Source: Agarilytica sp045430285
Lineage (GTDB): Bacteria; Pseudomonadota; Gammaproteobacteria; Pseudomonadales; Cellvibrionaceae
DNA: 64,000 nt
Assembly: GCA_045430285.1 (NCBI GenBank)
Contig: JAILXV010000005.1
Span: 248,001-312,000, forward strand
Reading direction: 5' to 3'
Positions 37,234 to 46,074 of the stretch are shown piece after piece (position 1 is the first letter of the stretch; each line of letters starts with the position of its first letter). A program made the translations under genes and the position numbers. The notes below the pieces were generated by a model. That model had not been told where the DNA came from, made no database searches, and saw nothing but the letters and a program-made list of their open reading frames with translations.

Positions 37234-37524
37234 GATGAAAGACCAGCCCGTAATTAATATTATGTTAAGAATTTTTGGGTATATTTAGCGCACTAACATG
37301 AGGAACTTGCTCGCATTTAGCGCGCGCGACCCTAGTAATCCTCGAATTGTAAGCCAAACTAAAGATGAAGGAACCCTTACTAAGGAGATAAGCGCCAAAA
37401 ATCCTCGTAATTGGGAACTCGCCAAACGCAGAAGGTTCTACTTTTGGCGATATATGTGCCAGCGGTTTTCACGGCACGTCAGGATTGTTAGGATGCAACA
37501 CGCTTACACGACAAAGAACTTATT
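37234..37524. other. Divergent spacer between the lipoprotein gene and dsbD
   Basis: Nearly 290 bases with a plus-strand frame (37298-37561) that overlaps the dsbD start and is rich in Arg/Trp/Phe without protein character; I reject it as a gene. No clear promoter or repeat. Confidence 0.4.
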
Positions 37525-39345
37525 ATGGTTTCATTTAATTTTCAGCCACTTCGCCTTTTAGTTTTCATCGGTATTTGCCTTATCTCATTGGCATCCCTTG
37601 CTGAAAAGCCCCTCTCATTAGAAGAGGGCGTACTTGAAAACGATGCTGCCATATCCAATGAAGACCCGTTTCAATCGTCCACAGAAACAGCGTTTTTAAA
37701 AGTAGACCAAGCCTACCAAGTAAGCCCAAAAATCGACGGCTCAGACTTATCTTTTGACTGGGCTATTCACCCTGGCTACTACCTGTATCAACACCAGTTT
37801 AAGTTAGAAGTACGCCAGCCAGAAAAGAGTGAATTCGTCAGCCTTAACTTCCAAAAAGGCAAAAAGAAGTTCGACGAGATATTTCAGAAAGAGTTGGAGG
37901 TGTATTACGGGTCCACACAGGTAAATGGCGTCACCACACTTACGCCACCTTACGAACTCAAAGTGAGCTCTCAGGGATGTGCCGATGCGGGACTATGTTA
38001 TCCGCCCCGCAATCAATACTTCTCGGTCGATGCTTCCGGCAACATCGAAGAAACCGCCTCTGCCACCATGAAATCTAGCGCCAGCTCGGGCAGCGGCAAT
38101 GATAGCAATATTGGAGGCACAACAACCGCACCAGAAGACGTACCGTTTTTACCTTTCGTTCTTTTAGGCGCAATGCTTGGCGGTCTGATACTCAATCTTA
38201 TGCCCTGCGTATTTCCCGTGTTATCACTCAAAGCGCTTAGCTTAGCGTCGTCACATTTAAGCCACCATAAACAGCACCTTCATGGCTGGGCCTACACGGC
38301 AGGTGTTGTTGGTTCGTTTGTGCTGGCCGCCAGTATTATTCTTGTTGCACGAGGTGCGGGGGAATCACTTGGCTGGGGCTTTCAGCTGCAACAACCAGGC
38401 TTCGTGGCATTTATGGCCTATTTATTCTTCGTCATGGGCCTGAGCTTATCCGGCGTATTTTATTTAGGCACTAGCCTTATGGGCGCAGGGCAATCTCTCA
38501 CCACGGGTGAAGGCCTTAAATCATCATTTTTCACCGGTGTACTTGCGGCATTAGTTGCTAGCCCCTGTACTGCACCCTTTATGGCGACGGCACTGGGCTT
38601 CGCGCTTACACAACCCGCCTACATCTCACTTTCGATTTTTGCGGCGCTAGGCTTTGGCATGGCGTTTCCCTTCATTCTACTCAGTTACAGCCCAGTGCTC
38701 GCGCGAAACTTACCGGCGCCAGGTCCCTGGATGGAAACCCTTAAACAAGTATTGGCCTTCCCGCTTTACCTCACATCTGTATGGCTGCTATGGGTACTTG
38801 CCAACCAAACCTCAGGCTCGGGCGCCATGGCCGTGCTCAGCGGCGCGGTGCTCATTACCTTTGGTATATGGCTGCTACAGCAGCAAACTAAAAGCTCTGC
38901 AGGTAAGATCTTCACCAAGGGATTGGCAATCGCCAGCCTCTTGTTCGCCGCGTCTATTGGGTGGAAAGTGGGTGATTTTAAAATCCGTGACAATGGCTTA
39001 TGGGAACCATACAGCCCCAACAAACTAGAACAGTTACGCGCAGAGGGTACGCCAGTATTCGTTGACCTAACCGCAGATTGGTGTATTACCTGCAAATTCA
39101 ACGAACGCGTCGCACTCAATACCGAAGCCGTCACCAAGTTTGCCCTACTCAACGACATCGTCATGCTCCAAGGTGATTGGACAAACGCCGACCCTGATAT
39201 CTCAGAACTGCTAGAGCGCTTTGGCCGCAGCGGTGTGCCGCTTTATCTTATGTACCCGTCTTCGGCAAACACTCCCCCCGAAGTGCTGCCTCAAGTCCTT
39301 ACAGAAGCGCTCGTTTTAGAGAGTATGGAAAAGGCGCTACAGTAA
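37525..39345 (+). CDS. dsbD: DsbD, thiol:disulfide interchange protein (electron shuttle to the periplasm)
   Basis: DsbD passes electrons from cytoplasmic thioredoxin across the inner membrane to DsbC, DsbG and CcmG. The 606-residue product has a signal peptide (about 1-26), an N-terminal immunoglobulin-like domain with a Cys pair (GCADAGLCYPP), eight membrane helices with one cysteine each in CVFPVLSLKAL and ASPCTAPFM, and a C-terminal thioredoxin domain with active site WCITCK (Cys520, Cys523). All three functional cysteine pairs are present. The gene stands alone upstream of aroQ. Confidence 0.95.
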   Translation: MVSFNFQPLRLLVFIGICLISLASLAEKPLSLEEGVLENDAAISNEDPFQSSTETAFLKVDQAYQVSPKIDGSDLSFDWAIHPGYYLYQHQFKLEVRQPEKSEFVSLNFQKGKKKFDEIFQKELEVYYGSTQVNGVTTLTPPYELKVSSQGCADAGLCYPPRNQYFSVDASGNIEETASATMKSSASSGSGNDSNIGGTTTAPEDVPFLPFVLLGAMLGGLILNLMPCVFPVLSLKALSLASSHLSHHKQHLHGWAYTAGVVGSFVLAASIILVARGAGESLGWGFQLQQPGFVAFMAYLFFVMGLSLSGVFYLGTSLMGAGQSLTTGEGLKSSFFTGVLAALVASPCTAPFMATALGFALTQPAYISLSIFAALGFGMAFPFILLSYSPVLARNLPAPGPWMETLKQVLAFPLYLTSVWLLWVLANQTSGSGAMAVLSGAVLITFGIWLLQQQTKSSAGKIFTKGLAIASLLFAASIGWKVGDFKIRDNGLWEPYSPNKLEQLRAEGTPVFVDLTADWCITCKFNERVALNTEAVTKFALLNDIVMLQGDWTNADPDISELLERFGRSGVPLYLMYPSSANTPPEVLPQVLTEALVLESMEKALQ

Positions 39346-39546
39346 ACATCTTCAAAATTTCGGTGAACGTCTGTGAATTTCTGCTAAATCTCAGTTTTAT
39401 ATAGACAGAGACCTGCAATTTGGGCACAATCTTGGCTCGCTGCTGTCACCGCCTCCTTCCGGTGCAGCGATACACGCGCGATGTATTTACGCATTCTTCA
39501 CGCATAGATCTATAACAAACGACCCACAACAAAAAGGCGCGCCCAC

Positions 39547-40002
39547 ATGGCTACCATTCTGGTATTACATGGACCAAATCTGAATCTTCTGGGCACACGT
39601 GAGCCTGAGGTGTATGGGCACACGACCCTAGACGATATAGACACACATTTACGCACCATATGCCTGAATGAAGGCCACCATTTGCAAGCCTTGCAAAGCA
39701 ACGCTGAATACGAGCTTATCGATCGTATTCACGATGCGCGCGCCGAGGGGATTAATTTCATCATCATTAATCCTGCCGGTTTTACCCACACCAGTGTTGC
39801 GTTGCGCGATGCGCTCGCCGCCGTGAACATTCCCTTTATTGAATGCCACCTGTCGAACGTACACGCCCGCGAAGAGTTTCGGCAACACTCCTTTTTTTCC
39901 GATATCGCCCAAGGCGTTATCTGTGGCTTCGGCCCCACAAGCTATGAACTCGCGCTGCGCGCTGCTATTGAGCACGTCGAGCAAACAGAACAATCCAATT
40001 AA
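39547..40002 (+). CDS. aroQ: AroQ, type II 3-dehydroquinate dehydratase
   Basis: AroQ dehydrates 3-dehydroquinate to 3-dehydroshikimate in the shikimate pathway. The 151-residue product shows the family motifs: GPNLNLLGTREPEVYG at the N terminus with the catalytic loop Arg and Tyr, INPAGFTHTSVALRDAL, and ECHLSNVHAREEFRQHS with the catalytic histidine. It leads the aroQ-accB-accC-prmA run, a conserved gammaproteobacterial order, about 30 bases ahead of accB. Confidence 0.96.
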   Translation: MATILVLHGPNLNLLGTREPEVYGHTTLDDIDTHLRTICLNEGHHLQALQSNAEYELIDRIHDARAEGINFIIINPAGFTHTSVALRDALAAVNIPFIECHLSNVHAREEFRQHSFFSDIAQGVICGFGPTSYELALRAAIEHVEQTEQSN

Positions 40003-40034
40003 AACAACGACTTATACTTAAGGGTGAGGATGTA

Positions 40035-40499
40035 ATGGACATTCGCAAGATCAAAAAACTTATCGAGCTACTCGAAGAATCCAATGTAGCAGAACTAGAA
40101 ATCAAAGAAGGTGAAGAATCTGTGCGTATCAGCCGTGGTTCTTCTGCCGGCGTTGCGGTAAACGCTTCTGCGCCCATTCAGCCATTTGCACCAGCGGCAG
40201 CGCCCGCTCCGGCTCCAGCTCCTGCGGCAGCACCTACTCCAGCTCCTGCGGCGGAAGCCGTCAGTGGCCATACCCTAAACTCACCGATGGTCGGCACATT
40301 CTATCGTTCACCAAGTCCAGGTGCATCAGCATTTGCGGAAGTAGGCCAAAACGTCAAAGTGGGCGATACGATTTGCATTATCGAGGCCATGAAGATGATG
40401 AATCAGATCGAATGCGACAAATCCGGTGTTATTGAAGCCATCCTCATTCAAGACGGCGAACCTGTCGAGTTTGATCAACCACTCGTGAGAATCGTCTAA
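40035..40499 (+). CDS. accB: AccB, biotin carboxyl carrier protein of acetyl-CoA carboxylase
   Basis: AccB carries the biotin that moves CO2 between the carboxylase subunits in the first step of fatty acid synthesis. The 154-residue product has an N-terminal helical region, an Ala/Pro-rich flexible linker (about 55-80) and a biotinyl domain with the EAMKMMN motif; the biotinylated lysine is Lys120. A strong ribosome binding site (AGGGTGAGG) precedes the ATG. accC follows after 17 bases. Confidence 0.97.
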   Translation: MDIRKIKKLIELLEESNVAELEIKEGEESVRISRGSSAGVAVNASAPIQPFAPAAAPAPAPAPAAAPTPAPAAEAVSGHTLNSPMVGTFYRSPSPGASAFAEVGQNVKVGDTICIIEAMKMMNQIECDKSGVIEAILIQDGEPVEFDQPLVRIV

Positions 40500-40516
40500 C
40501 GAATTAGGGGCTTACC

Positions 40517-41857
40517 ATGTTTGATAAAGTGCTTATCGCCAATCGCGGCGAGATTGCCCTGCGAATACTTCGCGCCTGTAAAGAGCTGGATATTAAAACC
40601 GTCGCGGTTTACTCCAAAGCGGACCGCAATTTAAAACACGTGCGCTTTGCGGATGAGTCCATCTGTATTGGTCCAAATGCATCGACAGACAGCTATTTAA
40701 ACGTTCCAGCGATTATCGCGGCAATGGAGATTACCGGCGCAGTTGCGGTACACCCAGGCTACGGATTTCTTGCTGAAAACGCGGATTTTGCGGAACAAGT
40801 TCAAAAAAGCGGTTACACCTTTATTGGACCAGATGCCGATGTGATTCGATTGATGGGCGACAAAGTCTGCGCTATCGATGCGATGAAGAAAGCCGGCGTG
40901 CCAACCGTTCCTGGTTCTGGCGGCCCACTGCCCGATGACGAACAAACCTGTCTCGATATTGCAGCGACCGTCGGCTACCCCGTCATAATTAAAGCGGCAG
41001 CAGGTGGTGGCGGTCGTGGCATGCGTGTCGTTCACGACGCCGAATCACTCTGGCAATCCGTTCAAATAACCAAAAACGAAGCGGGCGTTGTCTTCGGTGA
41101 CCCCACGGTATACATGGAGAAATTTCTTCAAAACCCTCGCCATGTTGAAGTACAAGTGATGTCAGATGGCCAAGGAAATGCTGTTCACCTTTTTGATCGT
41201 GACTGCTCGTTGCAACGCCGTCATCAAAAGGTATTAGAGGAAGCGCCTGCACCTGGAATACCTGAAGACATAAGACAAAAGGTATACGCTTCCTGTGTTA
41301 ACGCCTGTATCGAAATAGGCTACCGCGGCGCCGGCACATTTGAGTTCTTATATGAAGACGGTGGTTTCTACTTTATTGAAATGAACACACGTATTCAGGT
41401 GGAGCACCCTGTAACCGAAATGGTGACCGGCGTGGATCTCATTAAAGAACAAATCAGTGTGTGTGCTGGTAATAAACTCAGCCTTAAGCAAGAAGATATC
41501 GTACTTAATGGTCACGCTTTCGAGTGTCGTATCAACGCTGAAGACCCTAAAACCTTTATGCCCTGCCCAGGCCCCGTTGATAAATTTCACTCCCCAGGTG
41601 GTTTGGGTGTGCGTGTCGATTCACACCTATACGGTGGTTACAAAGTCCCGCCATATTACGATTCAATGATTGCAAAAATCATTACTCATGGCGATGACCG
41701 CAAAACTGCTTTAAAGAAAATGGCCGTGGCACTAGACGAGTTAGTGATTGATGGCATTAAAACAAATACCGAACTCCAGCAAGATTTGGTGGTTGACGAA
41801 GCCTTTGTCGAAGGCTGCGTGAACATCCATTATCTAGAGAAAAAGCTCGGTTTATAA
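40517..41857 (+). CDS. accC: AccC, biotin carboxylase
   Basis: AccC carboxylates biotin on AccB with ATP and bicarbonate. The 446-residue product opens MFDKVLIANRGEIALRILRAC, has the ATP-grasp glycine loop KAAAGGGGRGMRVV, the HVEVQVMSDG segment, RRHQKVLEEAP and the catalytic EMNTRIQVEHPVTEMVTG. Length and motifs are standard. It forms the core of the aroQ-accB-accC operon. Confidence 0.98.
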   Translation: MFDKVLIANRGEIALRILRACKELDIKTVAVYSKADRNLKHVRFADESICIGPNASTDSYLNVPAIIAAMEITGAVAVHPGYGFLAENADFAEQVQKSGYTFIGPDADVIRLMGDKVCAIDAMKKAGVPTVPGSGGPLPDDEQTCLDIAATVGYPVIIKAAAGGGGRGMRVVHDAESLWQSVQITKNEAGVVFGDPTVYMEKFLQNPRHVEVQVMSDGQGNAVHLFDRDCSLQRRHQKVLEEAPAPGIPEDIRQKVYASCVNACIEIGYRGAGTFEFLYEDGGFYFIEMNTRIQVEHPVTEMVTGVDLIKEQISVCAGNKLSLKQEDIVLNGHAFECRINAEDPKTFMPCPGPVDKFHSPGGLGVRVDSHLYGGYKVPPYYDSMIAKIITHGDDRKTALKKMAVALDELVIDGIKTNTELQQDLVVDEAFVEGCVNIHYLEKKLGL

Positions 41858-41923
41858 TACCTGTGGCCCGTATCGGGCCACATACCCTCTCCCCTCAAGG
41901 GTTTAGGGAGCAGATACTTTCCT

Positions 41924-42814
41924 ATGCCTTGGTTACAACTCAAAATTAATATCAATCGCGATTGCGCCAACCGTGTCGAATTTGCCATGTCTCGCGCAGG
42001 CGCCCTATCGATCACCCTAGAAGACAACGCCGACCAACCTATTTTTGAACCGGCGCTCGGTGAAACACCTCTGTGGGATGAAACGCGGATAACGGGCCTG
42101 TTCGATGCCGACATCGAATCCCAAGATGTGCTAGTACAAATACTTCAGCAAAGCGAAATACCGCCAGCGGCCGCACAGTGGCAAATCCTTGAAGACAAAG
42201 ACTGGCAACGTGAATGGATGCAATACTTCAAGCCAATTCAATGCTCGGATAATTTCTGGATCTGTCCTAGCTGGACGGAAGTGCCTGACCCCGATGCGGT
42301 TAACCTTATGCTTGACCCAGGCTTAGCCTTCGGTACAGGCACACACCCCACCACGTTTCTCTGTTTGCGTTGGCTCGCCACACAAGATGTACGCGATCAA
42401 AGCATTATCGATTACGGCTGTGGCTCCGGAATATTAGGGATCGCAGCCCTCCTACTAGGCGCGTCTTCTGCCACAGGCATAGACATTGATCCGCAAGCGC
42501 TGGTCGCCACCCATGAAAACATCTCGCGAAATAGCTTAGACCGACAAGATTTTCCCGTATATTTCCCAGATAAATGCCCCGAAGCGCAAAGTGATGTCGT
42601 TTTAGCGAATATATTGGCCGGCCCACTTGTCGAACTCGCACCAAGACTCACTTCACTCATAAAGCCCGGCGGTAAAATATGCTTATCGGGTATATTAGAC
42701 ACACAAAAACACGCTATTGTTGACGCATATTCTCGTGTGATTAATATTGATAGTATTGAAGAGCAAGAAAACTGGCTGTGTATCACCGGTACCAAACCAA
42801 GGACCAGCAATTAA
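41924..42814 (+). CDS. prmA: PrmA, ribosomal protein L11 methyltransferase
   Basis: PrmA trimethylates lysines and the N terminus of L11. The 296-residue product has an N-terminal substrate-recognition domain and a class I methyltransferase domain with the SAM motif DYGCGSGILGIAALLLGA and the segment DPGLAFGTGTHPTT before it. It lies 66 bases after accC and its stop directly abuts the next start codon, so the DUF3426 gene downstream is likely cotranscribed. Confidence 0.96.
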   Translation: MPWLQLKININRDCANRVEFAMSRAGALSITLEDNADQPIFEPALGETPLWDETRITGLFDADIESQDVLVQILQQSEIPPAAAQWQILEDKDWQREWMQYFKPIQCSDNFWICPSWTEVPDPDAVNLMLDPGLAFGTGTHPTTFLCLRWLATQDVRDQSIIDYGCGSGILGIAALLLGASSATGIDIDPQALVATHENISRNSLDRQDFPVYFPDKCPEAQSDVVLANILAGPLVELAPRLTSLIKPGGKICLSGILDTQKHAIVDAYSRVINIDSIEEQENWLCITGTKPRTSN

Positions 42815-44047
42815 ATGACTGACAACGTTACTCGCTGCCCCAAGTGTGCAACCTCGTTTCGAATATCAGACGCACACCTTAATTCCGCCAAAGGTTCGGT
42901 GCGTTGCGGCTCTTGTCTTTCCGTTTTTAACGCAAAAAACCACTTGATTCCCTCTCACGACGAGGCGCCAACTCCCCCTCAACCAGAAGAAACCGCGCAA
43001 GAAGACGATATCCTTATTAGCGACACTATGGATATGCCAAAGCAAGAAACATCCGAGATGGACGAGTTTCGGGACGAGTTTAGCGGTGTAATGTTCGCAA
43101 AAGGGGATACCGGTGAGCACGATTTCAACCTATTTGAACGCGATACGATTCAAGACGATGATGACGATGACGTCCCCCAAGATGAATCCTGGGCGCTAGA
43201 CCTTCTTAATGACGACCCAAAGGACTCGGAACTACCAGAGCAGCCAAGTGAGGACACCGGTGAGCACGAACCTCGTCAGAAAACGGTATACGACACGCAA
43301 GAAAGCGAATCCTTAAGTGAAGAAGGCTATTACAACAATAGCTTCCAGATTATTGAGGAAACACCCTCACCAAGCATTGGTAACGTCGCCAAGGAGCTAT
43401 ATGACGAATACGACGATGTCGAAATTGAAGAGTTCGATTACTCGGAAACCGCGCAAACTTACGCGCAGCCAACCTCACACCACGACGATTATGCCGCAGG
43501 CAACTCTAGTGACTACCTATCATCGATCGAACCAGAGCCCGTTGAATTTGACTATCACGGGCATTCACAGTTTTGGCACTCCCGCACACTGTGGGCAAGC
43601 TTATCGCTAGTGGCCGGCCTACTGCTTGTCGTGCAATTTGCCTGGATTAAATTTCCTTCACTCAGCGTCATAGAGCCCTACAGAAGCTACTACGCCCAAG
43701 CTTGCAATGTCTTTTCTTGTCAGTTACCAGAGCTTATCGATCGTTCAAAAATACGCTCAGCCAACCTTGTCGTGCGCTCCCACCCGAAAGTCCGCAACGC
43801 CTTGGTGGTAGACGCCGTCATCCAAAACACCGCTAAATTTGAACAAACCTTCCCGACCTTGGACCTCATTTTTACCGACAATCTTGATAAAGTCGTCTCT
43901 GCACGGCGCCTAAGCCCCAAAGAATACCTAGGCGGAGAGCTCGCTGGCCGCGCAAATATGCCTCGCTTACAACCCGTTCATATCGCCATTGAGATTGCCG
44001 ACCCAGGTGAAGATGCCGTTGGCTATCAAATCATCATCGTTAACTAA
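42815..44047 (+). CDS. Zinc-ribbon DUF3426 membrane protein
   Basis: The 410-residue product begins with an MJ0042-type zinc ribbon (Cys8, Cys11, Cys31, Cys34), then a long acidic, low-complexity segment (about 50-230), one membrane helix (about 260-280) and a C-terminal DUF3426 domain (about 290-410). Such proteins are usual downstream of prmA in Pseudomonas relatives and the function is not established. The zinc ribbon is cytoplasmic and the DUF3426 domain periplasmic by the predicted topology. The start codon follows the prmA stop without a gap. Confidence 0.85.
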   Translation: MTDNVTRCPKCATSFRISDAHLNSAKGSVRCGSCLSVFNAKNHLIPSHDEAPTPPQPEETAQEDDILISDTMDMPKQETSEMDEFRDEFSGVMFAKGDTGEHDFNLFERDTIQDDDDDDVPQDESWALDLLNDDPKDSELPEQPSEDTGEHEPRQKTVYDTQESESLSEEGYYNNSFQIIEETPSPSIGNVAKELYDEYDDVEIEEFDYSETAQTYAQPTSHHDDYAAGNSSDYLSSIEPEPVEFDYHGHSQFWHSRTLWASLSLVAGLLLVVQFAWIKFPSLSVIEPYRSYYAQACNVFSCQLPELIDRSKIRSANLVVRSHPKVRNALVVDAVIQNTAKFEQTFPTLDLIFTDNLDKVVSARRLSPKEYLGGELAGRANMPRLQPVHIAIEIADPGEDAVGYQIIIVN

Positions 44048-44493
44048 TTATTGGCGCCTAAGAACATGACAAACGTTCGTTTTAAACCGATAGCGATGTC
44101 GTTTAAATCGTTTCCCTTATTCCAATAATTTTGTCTTCACAACATGGACTGTGTCATATATTTATAAAATTGTTAAAAAAGTAACCAATTTGCTTAAAAT
44201 ATACATTCCAAAAACAGAAAACACGCGTTATTATGGCGACCGTTTTTAGGTGGGGACCTAAGCAGCAAATCGTATAAAAATATTACTATCACGGTTTGGC
44301 TATATCCTTTGGCAATGGCGCAAAAATCGAGAAATATGCCCCCACAATGGCGCATTATTTCTCTTTTTACGAAGCCTTCCAAATGAGCCGTGTTGATAAG
44401 ACTTGGGGAAGTCGCAACACGTCAAAACGAACGATAGTCATAAGCAAATCCGATTTAAGAAGTGCTGCCACATAAATTGGGAGAGAACGTTTT
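44048..44493. other. AT-rich region upstream of dusB-fis
   Basis: A 446-base spacer with an A/T-rich first half (44100-44220). It should hold the promoter of the dusB-fis operon, which in enterobacteria is strongly growth-regulated and autoregulated by Fis, whose sites are AT-rich and degenerate. A small palindrome (TTAGGT, four bases, ACCTAA) lies at 44246-44261. No gene is seen. Confidence 0.45.
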
Positions 44494-45489
44494 TTGTTTA
44501 CCATTGGGCCTTACGCTATCCACAGTCAAGCGCTTCTAGCGCCGATGGCAGGCGTAACAGATTTACCGTTTAGAAAGATCTGCCAGGAATTGGGGGCAGG
44601 CCTGACCACGTCTGAAATGGTAACCAGCAATACCGACCTTTGGAACAGTGCAAAAAGTCAATTTCGGCTTGTCCACGACAAGCGCAGTAAAATCCCAAAC
44701 AGTATTCAAATAGCAGGCTCCGATCCTGAGCTTATGGCAGATGCCGCGCAGCATGCAGTATCAATGGGAGCGCAAATCATTGATATCAACATGGGCTGTC
44801 CCGCCAAAAAAGTATGTAAAAAGCTCGCCGGTTCAGCCCTATTGAAAGACGAAAAATTAGTGGGAAGAATCCTCTCTAGCGTTGTTAGCCGTGTTGATGT
44901 GCCAGTAACGCTAAAGACCCGAACAGGGTGGGACACTGACCACAAAAACGGTGTCGACATTGCAAAGCTTGCAGAAAATGAAGGTATTCAAGCACTCGCA
45001 GTTCATGGCCGAACCCGCGCCTGTAAATTCCAAGGCAATGCCGAATACGACACCATCGCTGAAATTGCGAGTAGGCTTTCTATCCCCGTTATCGCCAATG
45101 GGGATATTGATTCGCCAGAAAAAGCAAAGTCAGTGCTGAATTACACTGGAGCACAAGCCGTAATGATTGGGCGAGCCGCATTTGGCAACCCATGGATTTT
45201 TGCCCAGATAACGAAGTTTTTGAATGAGGAACAACCTTATTCATTACCTACAGGAAAAACTATAACGCAAGTCATGGACGCGCATTTTAAGGACCTATAT
45301 CAACATTATGGTGATCCGAAAGGAATACGAATCGCACGCAAACATTTTGCCTGGTACTGCCAGCAACATGGGGGAGATTCGATCACCGACATTCAGACTT
45401 TCTATCAGCTAGAAACGATTCAATCACAATTAGAGGCCGTCAATTCGTTATTCAAACGGCCATATTTAAACGAGGATAAAGTAGCATGA
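44494..45489 (+). CDS. dusB: DusB, tRNA-dihydrouridine synthase
   Basis: DusB reduces uridine to dihydrouridine in tRNA D-loops with FMN and NADPH. The 331-residue product starts LAPMAGVTDLPFRK after a short leader and has the catalytic cysteine in NMGCPAKKVCKKLAGSALL (Cys102) and the FMN-binding VHGRTR and ANGDIDSPEKA segments. The start is TTG at 44494, supported by GGGAGAG about nine bases upstream and by the family length. The stop overlaps the fis start by four bases, the classic dusB-fis pairing. Confidence 0.94.
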   Translation: MFTIGPYAIHSQALLAPMAGVTDLPFRKICQELGAGLTTSEMVTSNTDLWNSAKSQFRLVHDKRSKIPNSIQIAGSDPELMADAAQHAVSMGAQIIDINMGCPAKKVCKKLAGSALLKDEKLVGRILSSVVSRVDVPVTLKTRTGWDTDHKNGVDIAKLAENEGIQALAVHGRTRACKFQGNAEYDTIAEIASRLSIPVIANGDIDSPEKAKSVLNYTGAQAVMIGRAAFGNPWIFAQITKFLNEEQPYSLPTGKTITQVMDAHFKDLYQHYGDPKGIRIARKHFAWYCQQHGGDSITDIQTFYQLETIQSQLEAVNSLFKRPYLNEDKVA

Positions 45490-45800
45490 ACACTGCGGAT
45501 ACGCTTCTTAACGAACGCTCTCAGACAATCGGCACACCAGCTTCTAGCCAGGAAGCCTATAGTGCGCCACAAGATCAGTCACTTCGTGATTGCGTTGAAA
45601 AAGCCGTGAGTAATTACTTCCAACACCTTGAAGGACAAGATGTATCCGATGTCTATGAAATGGTGCTGGCTGAAGTAGAAGCTCCAATGCTTGAAGTTGT
45701 GATGAAATATACCCGTCACAACCAAACTAAAGCAGCTAACGTTCTTGGTTTGAACCGCGGCACTCTACGTAAAAAATTAAAGCAATACGGTTTACTATAA
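45486..45800 (+). CDS. fis: Fis, nucleoid-associated DNA-bending regulator
   Basis: Fis is an abundant DNA-bending protein of fast-growing cells that modulates rRNA and many other promoters. The 104-residue product has a variable N-terminal arm and the highly conserved C-terminal helix-turn-helix (VMKYTRHNQTKAANVLGLNR, then GTLRKKLKQYGLL). Its N-terminal arm is longer in Ser/Gln than in E. coli, as in other non-enteric Fis. It overlaps dusB by ATGA. Confidence 0.96.
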   Translation: MNTADTLLNERSQTIGTPASSQEAYSAPQDQSLRDCVEKAVSNYFQHLEGQDVSDVYEMVLAEVEAPMLEVVMKYTRHNQTKAANVLGLNRGTLRKKLKQYGLL

Positions 45801-45819
45801 TCCGTTAGCATCCTACGTG

Positions 45820-45839
45820 GCTGCGAATTCTCGCAGCCC
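45820..45839 (+). terminator. Possible hairpin terminator after fis
   Basis: An 8-base perfect stem (GGCTGCGA, loop ATTC, complement) begins 19 bases after the fis stop. No T-run follows, so termination strength is uncertain. Confidence 0.4.
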
Positions 45840-46074
45840 GCATTAGCTTTATCGCATGACGATTATACTCTACAGCGAAACTCTGCTGTCGCAATCAGCC
45901 ATGCCACTAGCAAAATGCCCGCCTAGGCCACTTCCTGTTCGTATTCATATGAACAAGATGCAATGAGCCTGGCATACGAAATAAATAGTTCCTCCTAGGC
46001 TATGCTTTCGCAGCAATACATTAGGAATACGTAATCTTTAGATCTGTTTAACCCATTTCAGGAATTTTCAAAAC

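Noticed and set aside
37298..37561. 87-codon frame overlapping the dsbD start
   Set aside because: No ribosome binding site, biased Arg/Phe/Trp composition and overlap with the dsbD signal peptide.
44246..44261. TTAGGT/ACCTAA palindrome upstream of dusB as an operator
   Set aside because: Six-base arms occur often by chance in 64 kb and no matching regulator is evident; kept only as a note in the spacer entry.
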